Positions 16,305 to 23,295 of a stretch of DNA of 24,761 nucleotides are shown here, in pieces (the stretch's first letter is position 1; every line of letters starts with the position of its first letter). The notes beneath the pieces were generated by a model, which saw only the letters and a list, made by a program, of their open reading frames with translations, was not told the DNA's origin and searched no databases. The stretch is from an uncultured Lachnospiraceae bacterium. GTDB taxonomy: Bacteria; Bacillota; Clostridia; Lachnospirales; Lachnospiraceae. The stretch covers positions 1 to 24,761 of the forward strand of contig CAKQXY010000049.1 of NCBI GenBank assembly GCA_934292725.1, given 5' to 3'. The position numbers were made by a program, and so were the translations under genes.

Positions 16305-16333
16305 AGTTTATCATAAAATCAGTATCGTATCAA
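16305..16333 (-). promoter_or_regulatory. Candidate promoter of the peptide importer operon
   Basis: On the minus strand TTGATA (16328-16333), a 17-bp spacer and TAAACT (16305-16310) preceded by TGA form an extended -10 promoter. The leader would be about 140 nt. The -35 overlaps the left arm of the 14-bp inverted repeat at 16331-16377, so the promoter is probably controlled by whatever binds there. Confidence 0.6.
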
Positions 16334-16377
16334 TGTGCACACTGTACCTATATTAGGTGTTTTCAGTGTGCACATTG
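16331..16377. promoter_or_regulatory. Perfect 14-bp inverted repeat with two TGTGCACA cores, probable operator
   Basis: CAATGTGCACACTG (16331-16344) and CAGTGTGCACATTG (16364-16377) are perfectly complementary. Each arm contains the self-complementary octamer TGTGCACA, with centres 33 bp apart, about three helical turns. A smaller repeat, ACCTA-TAT-TAGGT, lies in the spacer (16346-16358). The element starts 11 nt after the dehydrogenase stop and overlaps the -35 of the importer promoter. There is no T-run after the hairpin on either strand, which argues against a normal terminator. A dimeric or tetrameric regulator binding both octamers is the simplest reading. Confidence 0.65.
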
Positions 16378-16388
16378 TAAGGTAATAT

Positions 16389-17375
16389 TTATTTCGTCAG
16401 CATTGTCCTACAGCTTCCTGTCTTTTCCATCTGCACAATACCCTCTACGCCGCAGCGTACCATGCTATCTACTGCTTCTTTTGTGTAGAATGCCATGTGC
16501 TGTGTCATGATGACATTGCGGAACTGATGAAGATAAAACCAGTTGCGGTTGGAGATGATGTCTGTTCTTCTGTCTTCGTGCACAATACCTTCTTCTCCCT
16601 CTACGGTATCCATGCCAAGCGCACCAATCTTCTCTGATTCAACACCATCTACTAATGCATCTATATCAGTCAGCCCGCCTCTTGCGCAGTTAATTAAAAT
16701 TACGCCATCTTTCATCTTTTCGATTGTCTCGTGATTAATAATGTGATACGTAGAATCAAACAGCGGCATATGAAGGCTTATTACATCGCATTCCTTATAG
16801 ATTGTATCCTGATCTACATATGTCGCAAGTTTCTCTGCCTCTGGATTTTTATAAACATCATAGGCAAGCAGACGACAACCAAAGCCTGACAAGTTTTTTA
16901 ATACTTGAAGACCGATTCGTCCAGTACCCATGACACCTATTGTAAGTTCATTCATATCACGTCCCTGCAGTCCCTGCAAAGAAAAGTCATTGACCTGACC
17001 TCTCCACAATGCCTGCTTATACTGGCGAAGGCACATTAAAATCATCATTACCGTAAAGTCTGCAACACCGTTTGGCGGGTAGGCTGCATTGCAGACTTTA
17101 ATTCCAAGCTCTTTTGCTGCTACTAAATCAATGTGGTTATAACCGATAGTTCTTGTAGAGAGAAAACGCACGCCGTTCTCGCTGTAGCGACTTAATAAAT
17201 CCCTGTCAATATTTCCCATGCCAAGCACTGTAACGCCCTCATATCCCTTTACAAGATCGGCATTCTCAAGTGATGGTGCCTCATCTGAAAGCGTAACCTC
17301 TACACCACACTGAGCAGAAATCTGCTCAAATGCCTGTTTTTCATCATCTCTCACTCCAAATGCATAAATTTTCAT
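16389..17375 (-). CDS. D-isomer-specific 2-hydroxyacid dehydrogenase (D-lactate / D-2-hydroxyisocaproate type, VanH-like)
   Basis: This 328-residue NAD-dependent enzyme closely resembles the D-lactate dehydrogenase/VanH branch: STRTIGYNHID (73-83), GVMGTGRIG (147-155), INCARGG (R232), MDTVEGEE (likely catalytic E259) and TQHMAFYT (H293; the family usually has TPHTAFYT). It reduces a 2-oxo acid to the D-2-hydroxy acid. In peptide-fermenting clostridia a relative reduces 2-oxoisocaproate from leucine, and the neighbouring peptidases make amino-acid-derived 2-oxo acids plausible substrates. Pyruvate is equally possible. There are no vanA or vanX homologues nearby, so a glycopeptide-resistance role is unsupported. 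AAAGG lies 8 nt before the start, and the gene follows the S9 peptidase after 17 nt in the same operon. Confidence 0.9.
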   Translation of the reverse strand: MKIYAFGVRDDEKQAFEQISAQCGVEVTLSDEAPSLENADLVKGYEGVTVLGMGNIDRDLLSRYSENGVRFLSTRTIGYNHIDLVAAKELGIKVCNAAYPPNGVADFTVMMILMCLRQYKQALWRGQVNDFSLQGLQGRDMNELTIGVMGTGRIGLQVLKNLSGFGCRLLAYDVYKNPEAEKLATYVDQDTIYKECDVISLHMPLFDSTYHIINHETIEKMKDGVILINCARGGLTDIDALVDGVESEKIGALGMDTVEGEEGIVHEDRRTDIISNRNWFYLHQFRNVIMTQHMAFYTKEAVDSMVRCGVEGIVQMEKTGSCRTMLTK

Positions 17376-17392
17376 AATTTTTGCCTTTCTTT

Positions 17393-19414
17393 TTACAAGT
17401 ATTTTTCAAACCACGAAATCATCTCGTGATAATAATGCTTTAATAGTCTTGGGTCAGTTGGCTGCTCGTGGCCTGTATGCGGATACACTACCATCTTAAC
17501 TGGCAAATCAGGATGCAGATCCTTTATCGCCACATAAAACTGGTGCGCTCCCTCAATTGGTGTTCGGTAATCGTCCATTCCATGAAGAATCAAAATTGGC
17601 TTGTCCACACGCTCTGCATATGATACAGCTGACTCTTTAAGCTTAGCCACCATGAAATCCTCATAGCTTTTATAGTCTGTACTCTTACCCTGCATATCAG
17701 AATTAGCATACATGATTAATTCATTTGATATGCTTCGCTGCGTGACATATGCCTTGAAGCGCTTTGCATGAGTCGCCATATAATTTGTCATATAACCGCC
17801 GTAACTTCCGCCTGTGACACCAATTCGCTGTTCATCAATCATATCAAAACGTCTGCATGCTTCATCAACAAATTGGAGAAGATCATAGTAAGCAGATCCG
17901 TCAATACTTCTTTGGTAATTTTCATGTGTCCAGCCATAGCCGCTGCTGCCCCTTGGATTACAATAAAGAACTGCAAAGCCCTTTGCTGCTAACATCTGAA
18001 ACTCCATTGTCAAACCATATGTGTAAAACGGATGCGGACCTCCGTGGATATAAAGAATTGCTGGATATTTTTCACCTTTTTTTGCATCATGCGGCATCAT
18101 GACAAAGCCATGAACATGACTCTCACCGTCAAGTGTTGAAAAGAAGAAATCCTCTGGCTCACTTAGTTTCACCTCTTCTAAAAGTTTCTGTGCTGACTGC
18201 ACCGCAGTATCAAGTACATCTCCTGTCTTTGCATCGAGAACTGCATAAAATTCCGGCACTGTTGATTTTGCTGCTGCCGCCATGATACGTCCACTTCGCA
18301 CTTTACTTATTCCATGGCAAACCTGCTTGCCACCCCAGAAAAGCTTTGCATGACCATCACCCTCTAAATCTAATCGATACAAATTTCCCTGACCCTTAAA
18401 GCCGCTGACAAAGTACACATAGCGTCCGCTCTCATCAATCTGAAGCTTATCCATGCCTCGTCCACAGCCTGCATTGTACGGAAACTGTACACACTGATAG
18501 CAATTCTCATCCTGAATAAATATTGGTGTTGCTTTGCCATCACAAACATCAAAGCGGTAAAGATAACCCTCTGGATAACCCATCTCTGACTCACCATCTG
18601 CATATTCTGGATTTAAGACTACAGCGATGACCGATTTTCCATCTGGCGTAAATACTGGGCGCACTGGATTTGGATAAGAAACAAGCCAATATCCTTCTGT
18701 CAGTCTGCGAAGCTTTCCAGGCTCCTTGTCAACATCAATCAACAAAAGATCATAGCCAATTCCTTCCTGTCTTTTGCGAAAGCGATTGCTGACACAAACG
18801 ACCTTTTTGCTGTCTGGTGCCCATGCGGCATGAAGATAATCATACTCGCCGTCTGTTAACTGAATCTCACTTGTACCGTCAGCAGATGCAGCAAACAGAT
18901 GCCAGTGTGTATCCGGGCGAATAAATCCCATGCCATCAAATTTGTAGCCAAAGTCTTCAGTAGCAACAGCATCATCGTCATGAACATCCTGATTTTGCAA
19001 TACAGCAGATGCATCCGCCGCGTCATTGGACGTTTTTTGCGAAGCGCCAGAAGTAATTACAGAAAATAATATTTTTGTTCCATCTGGTGACCACTGTGGC
19101 TCCATGACAGCACCTTTTACATGCGTAATCTGTGTTATACTCTTGCTCTTAATCTCATAGACAAATGCCTGGCGTCCCACGCCTTTCTTTGATGAGACAA
19201 ATAAAATCTTATCTCCATCTGGAGAGAAGGACGGACCTCCCTCACCTGTGCCGCCTGCTGTCACCGTCACACTCTCTTTTGTCTTTAAATTTTTTATTAC
19301 AATACCGTTTGTATGGTTGGAGGCATAGCAGACAAGCTCCTTTTGTGGAAAATAATCGCCTCCATTTAACTGCTCAAGATCACGGCAATCCTCAAATTCA
19401 GGTAAACGCATCAT
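17393..19414 (-). CDS. S9 (prolyl oligopeptidase) family serine peptidase, acylaminoacyl-/dipeptidyl-peptidase type
   Basis: This 673-residue protein has an N-terminal beta-propeller (about 1-410) with PD40-type blades (FSPDGDKILFVSS, WSPDGTKILFS, WAPDSKKVVCVSN, FTPDGKSVIAVV). The C-terminal alpha/beta-hydrolase domain has IHGGPH (oxyanion region, 456-461), GGSYGGYM with nucleophile S537, D615 in HGMDDYRTP and H649 in PHTGHE. S9 enzymes cleave short peptides that pass the propeller and often tolerate proline. No signal peptide, so it is cytoplasmic. It overlaps the upstream S9 gene by 4 bp (start 19414, stop TGA 19411-19413), with AGGAGG upstream, so translation is probably coupled. The two S9 proteins are clearly divergent paralogues rather than a recent duplication. 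The exact specificity cannot be read from the sequence. Confidence 0.94.
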   Translation of the reverse strand: MMRLPEFEDCRDLEQLNGGDYFPQKELVCYASNHTNGIVIKNLKTKESVTVTAGGTGEGGPSFSPDGDKILFVSSKKGVGRQAFVYEIKSKSITQITHVKGAVMEPQWSPDGTKILFSVITSGASQKTSNDAADASAVLQNQDVHDDDAVATEDFGYKFDGMGFIRPDTHWHLFAASADGTSEIQLTDGEYDYLHAAWAPDSKKVVCVSNRFRKRQEGIGYDLLLIDVDKEPGKLRRLTEGYWLVSYPNPVRPVFTPDGKSVIAVVLNPEYADGESEMGYPEGYLYRFDVCDGKATPIFIQDENCYQCVQFPYNAGCGRGMDKLQIDESGRYVYFVSGFKGQGNLYRLDLEGDGHAKLFWGGKQVCHGISKVRSGRIMAAAAKSTVPEFYAVLDAKTGDVLDTAVQSAQKLLEEVKLSEPEDFFFSTLDGESHVHGFVMMPHDAKKGEKYPAILYIHGGPHPFYTYGLTMEFQMLAAKGFAVLYCNPRGSSGYGWTHENYQRSIDGSAYYDLLQFVDEACRRFDMIDEQRIGVTGGSYGGYMTNYMATHAKRFKAYVTQRSISNELIMYANSDMQGKSTDYKSYEDFMVAKLKESAVSYAERVDKPILILHGMDDYRTPIEGAHQFYVAIKDLHPDLPVKMVVYPHTGHEQPTDPRLLKHYYHEMISWFEKYL

Positions 19415-21576
19415 CCCTTCACCTCCTGTGTTTTCATAAAATCAGTATCTTTCTCACTCTTGTCATCTGCTTTTGTCTTCCAGTCAGGCTCTTCTATCAG
19501 ATATTTAACAAACCAGTTAGTCATCTCCTGCAGATGGCGAACCTGATGATACAGCTTTCCGTTTCTTGTCATTCCATGGTTTTCATTTGGAAACATGACC
19601 ATGCGGCATGGAATCTCTGGATTTCTCTCTTTCATTGGAATAAATACCTGTTCTGCCTGTTCAAATCCGCAGCGATAATCCTGATAGGCATGAAGGATGA
19701 GAAGCGGCACCTTAAAATGATCAACATATGAAATGATATTTCCTCTTGCGCGGTCTTCTAAATAATCAAGCATATGAAAATGTTTCGGAATCGGACGCGA
19801 TGAGACAAAGCCCATATCTCCTGTACCGTAGGAAGTTGCAGTGTTTGCAAGACAGCGCTGCGTGACAGCTGCTGCAAAGACATTTGTTCTTCCTATCAAT
19901 TTATTTGTCATATAGCCGCCATAGCTGCCTCCTGTGACACCCACTCTCTTTTCATCAATAAAACCCTTTGATATGGCATCCTCCACAAACTGCACAAGAT
20001 CATCCATCGCCTCATTTCCCCAGCAGACGCCTCCGGCACAATATGCACGTCCAAAGCCTGTGCTGCCTCTTGGATTTCCAAAAATAACTGCTATCCCCAA
20101 AGAAGCAAGTGCCTGAAACTCATGCCAGAAAGTCAGTCCATACATGGTTGTAGGGCCACCCTTTATATCAAGTACTGCAGGATACTGCTTATTTTTTTCA
20201 AAGCTGACTGGCTTCACAAGAAAATATTGAAGATCTGCCTTGCCGTCCTTACTCTTTACCCAATGTTCTTCAACATCAGCAAGCGCATATTCAGACAGCC
20301 ACGGATTGCTGTCTGTCAGCTTCTCTCCATTCATCCAAAGTTCAGCCGGATGAAGCCAATCTGCCTGAATTGTCACAATCTGACCATTTTCATTCATGGC
20401 AAATTCCTGAATATCAGTCTTGCCTTGCAATACCATTTCGACTGGGCATGGCTTTGCTGCATCAATTCTTACTCGGCAAAGTGAAAATCGTCCATGGCGT
20501 CCTGTCTGAAAATACAGATACTTACCATCCTTCGTGAGTCTAAAGTAAGGGGAGTGATCACCATATTCAAGAGAACCAGCTCGAAGTGGATGCACTCCGT
20601 GGCAGATTGATTCATCCCACTCATCAATCAGGCAGCGATGTGTGCCATCAGACAAGTCAAATAAAACTGGCAGCTGTACGCAGCTTCCATCTTCAAAATC
20701 ACCAAACACCATCGTTATGATGCCAGTATCGTCTGCTGTAAAGGCGGGTGCATGATCTGCATAAATACCATTATCGCTGCTTATTTGCTTCAGATTTTTT
20801 CCGTTCTCATCACATACAAACAATTCTACATCAAAGCCTTTTGCACCTTCATACGGATATCCATAAAACGCAATTTTTTTGCCATCGTGAGACCAGGATG
20901 GATAAATTGCTTCCATTTTTTCCATGCAATCTGATGTAAAAAGCTTTTGTTTTTGTGATGAAAGTTCTGCCGTACCTATATGTGAAAACTCGCCCTTTCT
21001 CATACCGTGCCACTCATCAAGCTTATATGTCAGATTAGTAATCTCATATGGTCTCCAATCAAGATCCTCTTCCCACTGTGCCTTCTTTTCTGGCGTCATC
21101 TCCGTGAATGCAGTATTTTCCTGAATCTCCTCTGGCCAAAGCGTTGCCTCAAAAACAAGTTTTGTCTCATCATCTGACAGTTTATAGCGCAGTACACCAT
21201 GACGAAGTGTTGTGATCTGGCGTTTTTCGTTTGTATTAAGATTTTTAATAAATACCTGAAACTCACCTGTCTCATTCGACAGATACGCCATATGAATGCC
21301 ATCTGAAAGAAAAACTGGCTGTTTCTCATTCACTCCATCTGGTGTCAAAACAGATTCTTTTCGAGTCGCGTCCATACCCTCTGCGCCTGTCGCATTTTGT
21401 GATAAATTTTCCATCAGATGAATCTTTGAGGAAAACAGACCACTTTTCATGTCGCCCTTCCAATCAACCCATGCAGCTTTGTCCCCTGCTGGTGCAAGTG
21501 TCGGCCATGTGACATAAACGATTTCTTTCATCGTCTCTGGTGTAAATTTCTTGAGCTGTGTCGTATTGTTTTCCAT
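19411..21576 (-). CDS. S9 (prolyl oligopeptidase) family serine peptidase, second paralogue
   Basis: This 721-residue protein has a beta-propeller domain (about 20-430; PD40-like WSHDGKKIAFYG, LTKDGKYLYFQTG) followed by a catalytic domain with GGSYGGYM (S551), HAYQDYRCG (D633) and NENHG (H667), a complete triad. The oxyanion-region motif is DIKGGPTTMYG, with Lys where most relatives have His (HGGP). No signal peptide is visible. The C-terminus carries a charged tail of about 30 residues beyond the hydrolase fold (KADDKSEKD). GAGGAGG lies 9 nt before the start. It follows the metallopeptidase after 33 nt and overlaps the next S9 gene by 4 bp. Likely role: cleavage of imported oligopeptides, with a preference different from its neighbour. 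Confidence 0.94.
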   Translation of the reverse strand: MENNTTQLKKFTPETMKEIVYVTWPTLAPAGDKAAWVDWKGDMKSGLFSSKIHLMENLSQNATGAEGMDATRKESVLTPDGVNEKQPVFLSDGIHMAYLSNETGEFQVFIKNLNTNEKRQITTLRHGVLRYKLSDDETKLVFEATLWPEEIQENTAFTEMTPEKKAQWEEDLDWRPYEITNLTYKLDEWHGMRKGEFSHIGTAELSSQKQKLFTSDCMEKMEAIYPSWSHDGKKIAFYGYPYEGAKGFDVELFVCDENGKNLKQISSDNGIYADHAPAFTADDTGIITMVFGDFEDGSCVQLPVLFDLSDGTHRCLIDEWDESICHGVHPLRAGSLEYGDHSPYFRLTKDGKYLYFQTGRHGRFSLCRVRIDAAKPCPVEMVLQGKTDIQEFAMNENGQIVTIQADWLHPAELWMNGEKLTDSNPWLSEYALADVEEHWVKSKDGKADLQYFLVKPVSFEKNKQYPAVLDIKGGPTTMYGLTFWHEFQALASLGIAVIFGNPRGSTGFGRAYCAGGVCWGNEAMDDLVQFVEDAISKGFIDEKRVGVTGGSYGGYMTNKLIGRTNVFAAAVTQRCLANTATSYGTGDMGFVSSRPIPKHFHMLDYLEDRARGNIISYVDHFKVPLLILHAYQDYRCGFEQAEQVFIPMKERNPEIPCRMVMFPNENHGMTRNGKLYHQVRHLQEMTNWFVKYLIEEPDWKTKADDKSEKDTDFMKTQEVKG

Positions 21577-21609
21577 TTCTATTTGCCTCCTCTCGCTTGA
21601 GCGCTCATC

Positions 21610-22998
21610 TTATTTTCCTTCTTTCGTCTCTTGTTTGATCCATGTCCAGGAACGCACTTTTTTTCCTGTATCTGCTTCGTTGATCTCTTTTTCCACTACG
21701 GCAAAATGACCGTCAAAGCCACCGCTTAACGGAATAATTTCCTTTCCTGTATGCATATCTTCCCATTCACTTCGCACATCAAGACCACTAATTTTCTTTA
21801 CAGACGTTAAAAATACTTCGTTTCCAAGCTGTATTCCTGCGCGATCTTTCTGTAAAATATCAAGCACAACATCATCTATGCTGTGTGCGCCATTTGTTGC
21901 CTTGCGAATCATAATATCAGTATTGATTACAAAAATCATTCCTCTGCCATAAGCCAGTCGCTGCGCCCTGCGGTCTTTCCAGCAAATGGCGGCAGCCTCC
22001 TCATCTCCAAGTGCTCTTGTCGGGTTTGAATAATATGCATCTGTGCGCTTTTGAAGCTCCAAAATAGCTTCATCATCTGTCATAAGGCCAAGTCTAAGCG
22101 GTAAAAGTACGCTGTAATACTCTGCCGTGCCTTCCGAATACCATGTTGTGACACCATATGGATTATCGTTTAGCTGCGGCCAGTTATGTACCATCTCATG
22201 TGCAAGAATGGCCTTTTTATCTTCAAGACTGCATGGCTGAGTTGTATTCCAACCAAAAAGATAGGAACGATAAAGTGCCGTTCCGCCGCTTGTCAAAAAT
22301 GGATCCTTTCTCACGAAAATACGATAGACTTTTTCGGTATCCTTGAAGAATTTCTGCATCTGACTAAAAAGTTTTTTTGTATACTCAGCAACCTCTTTCA
22401 CGTCAAATGGCGGCTGACTCATCCAGTAAAATCCAAAATCACCCTCTTCAATAGCATTTAATTGTCCCATAGCAAAATAACATTCACGAAGCCTATCAAG
22501 TGTCTTCGCCTTTACTTTGTGTTCCCCTAATGTGCAAACACCGCGGCTTTTCTCTGGCATCGCACTCATATCCCACGAAAGCTCGCATTCTTCTGCCTTT
22601 TCAATATCCATTAAAAAAGAATGGCCTGCACTGTTTGCGCCGCCCTTTTCTGCACGAAAGTCAAAATATGGTCCGCAAATATCTGTTGGCTTTATCTCTC
22701 TTGGATATACGGTATAATTAATCTGCACACTTCCCTTTGTGTCACGTTTCACATTCCATCTGCGCCAATGATACGGATATGGTGTTTCTTCTGACTCCTT
22801 CACCAAAACCACACCGCTTTCATCACTAATCTGTAAAGCATTTGGCTCACATCCTGGAATTGTCACGGTGCTTAGCTGCATACTGCAAAGCCGCTCCCCA
22901 TCTTTATAAGACAATCCTGTGATCTTTATTGTCACATCCATTCTGTCTATTATATTTTCATCCCAATACGGCTTTAGGTTTATTTGTGTCAAACTCAT
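21610..22998 (-). CDS. Gluzincin metallopeptidase, M61/M1-like aminopeptidase
   Basis: With start ATG 22998 the protein has 462 residues. The zinc site is HEMVHNW (H267, E268, H271) plus E289 in WYSEGTAEYY, the gluzincin arrangement. The N-terminal half (YHWRRWNVKRDTKGSVQINY) resembles the beta-domain of M61 glycyl aminopeptidases, and the stretch around SGLDVRSEWEDMHTGKE resembles their C-terminal helix region. The C-terminal PDZ domain usual in M61 is absent. The start was chosen because AAGGAAGGGAG (23006-23016) lies 7 nt upstream; an in-frame ATG at 23040 lies inside or next to the promoter -10. No signal peptide is visible, so it is cytoplasmic. It is the first gene of the operon with two S9 peptidases and the dehydrogenase. 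Assignment to M61 rather than M1 is by eye and less sure than the metallopeptidase call. Confidence 0.87.
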   Translation of the reverse strand: MSLTQINLKPYWDENIIDRMDVTIKITGLSYKDGERLCSMQLSTVTIPGCEPNALQISDESGVVLVKESEETPYPYHWRRWNVKRDTKGSVQINYTVYPREIKPTDICGPYFDFRAEKGGANSAGHSFLMDIEKAEECELSWDMSAMPEKSRGVCTLGEHKVKAKTLDRLRECYFAMGQLNAIEEGDFGFYWMSQPPFDVKEVAEYTKKLFSQMQKFFKDTEKVYRIFVRKDPFLTSGGTALYRSYLFGWNTTQPCSLEDKKAILAHEMVHNWPQLNDNPYGVTTWYSEGTAEYYSVLLPLRLGLMTDDEAILELQKRTDAYYSNPTRALGDEEAAAICWKDRRAQRLAYGRGMIFVINTDIMIRKATNGAHSIDDVVLDILQKDRAGIQLGNEVFLTSVKKISGLDVRSEWEDMHTGKEIIPLSGGFDGHFAVVEKEINEADTGKKVRSWTWIKQETKEGK

Positions 22999-23005
22999 CT
23001 GATGT

Positions 23006-23016
23006 CTCCCTTCCTT
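23006..23016 (-). promoter_or_regulatory. Ribosome binding site fixing the M61-like peptidase start
   Basis: A purine-rich AAGGAAGGGAG on the minus strand lies 7 nt before ATG 22998. The longer candidate start at 23040 sits only a few bases from the predicted -10 and would not be transcribed in full. Confidence 0.75.
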
Positions 23017-23041
23017 GCCATTTTTTAACACATAACTCAAC

Positions 23042-23068
23042 AGTATAGCATCTTTTCCTGTTTGTCAA
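23042..23068 (-). promoter_or_regulatory. Candidate promoter of the peptidase-dehydrogenase operon
   Basis: On the minus strand there is a consensus TTGACA (23063-23068), a short 15-bp spacer and TATACT (23042-23047) with an upstream TGC, giving an extended -10. The start would be near 23035, about 37 nt before ATG 22998. The -35 forms one half of the palindrome at 23063-23076. Confidence 0.6.
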
Positions 23069-23076
23069 GCTTGACA
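23063..23076. promoter_or_regulatory. Perfect palindrome TGTCAAGCTTGACA shared by two divergent -35 boxes
   Basis: A 14-bp self-complementary sequence contains TTGACA on both strands, so the -35 of the minus-strand peptidase operon and the -35 of the plus-strand MATE gene abut at its centre. RNA polymerase could not occupy both at once, and a regulator bound here would block both. Confidence 0.6.
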
Positions 23077-23099
23077 TCTCTCTTTATTTTTGCTATTCT
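23071..23099 (+). promoter_or_regulatory. Candidate promoter of the MATE gene
   Basis: TTGACA (23071-23076), a 17-bp spacer ending in TGC and TATTCT (23094-23099) make a strong extended -10 promoter. The start would be near 23106, giving an unusually long leader of about 190 nt that contains a terminator-like hairpin. Confidence 0.65.
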
Positions 23100-23175
23100 A
23101 TGTTGGTACTAAAACCGGATTCCGGCCGTGGACTTTTCATAAAGACTAATTAAGTTAAGATATCTTTATTTTTCG

Positions 23176-23232
23176 CCACACAACAATACTGCGTTCTCTG
23201 TGTTCCCGTATTTGTTGTGCGGTATTTTTTTT
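23176..23232 (+). terminator. Terminator-like hairpin in the MATE leader
   Basis: CCACACAACAA (23176-23186) pairs with TTGTTGTGCGG (23212-23222) with one A-C mismatch. The stem extends by TAC/GTA after a single bulged T. TA and then eight T (23225-23232) follow. It lies upstream of the MATE start by 63 nt and downstream of the predicted promoter, so transcripts would have to read through it. No gene ends upstream on this strand, so it is not a tail terminator for a preceding gene. Confidence 0.7.
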
Positions 23233-23268
23233 GCGCAGCAAAACCAATAAATGTTTTCGTGAGAACGC
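23191..23268 (+). promoter_or_regulatory. Possible alternative pairing in the MATE leader
   Basis: GCGTTCTC (23191-23198), in the loop of the terminator hairpin, is perfectly complementary to GAGAACGC (23261-23268), which lies 10 nt upstream of the AAAGGAG ribosome binding site. A palindrome GCTTTAAAGC (23267-23276) overlaps the same segment. These could form a pseudoknot or a mutually exclusive structure affecting termination or translation. The leader resembles no riboswitch class that I recognise. Confidence 0.4.
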
Positions 23269-23295
23269 TTTAAAGCAGAAAGGAGTTCTTTTTTT

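Noticed and set aside
16331..16377. Inverted repeat as terminator of the dehydrogenase operon
   Set aside because: It lies right after the stop codon, but neither side is followed by a T-run in the required direction and it overlaps a good -35, so an operator is more likely. Some effect as an RNA hairpin at the message end is not excluded.
16389..17375. Part of a van glycopeptide-resistance cluster
   Set aside because: No D-Ala:D-Lac ligase, VanX dipeptidase or two-component system is present; neighbours are peptidases and a peptide importer.
21598..21607. Palindrome TGAGCGCTCA between the M61-like and S9 genes
   Set aside because: Short, inside an operon, with no T-run and no promoter nearby; a chance palindrome is likely.
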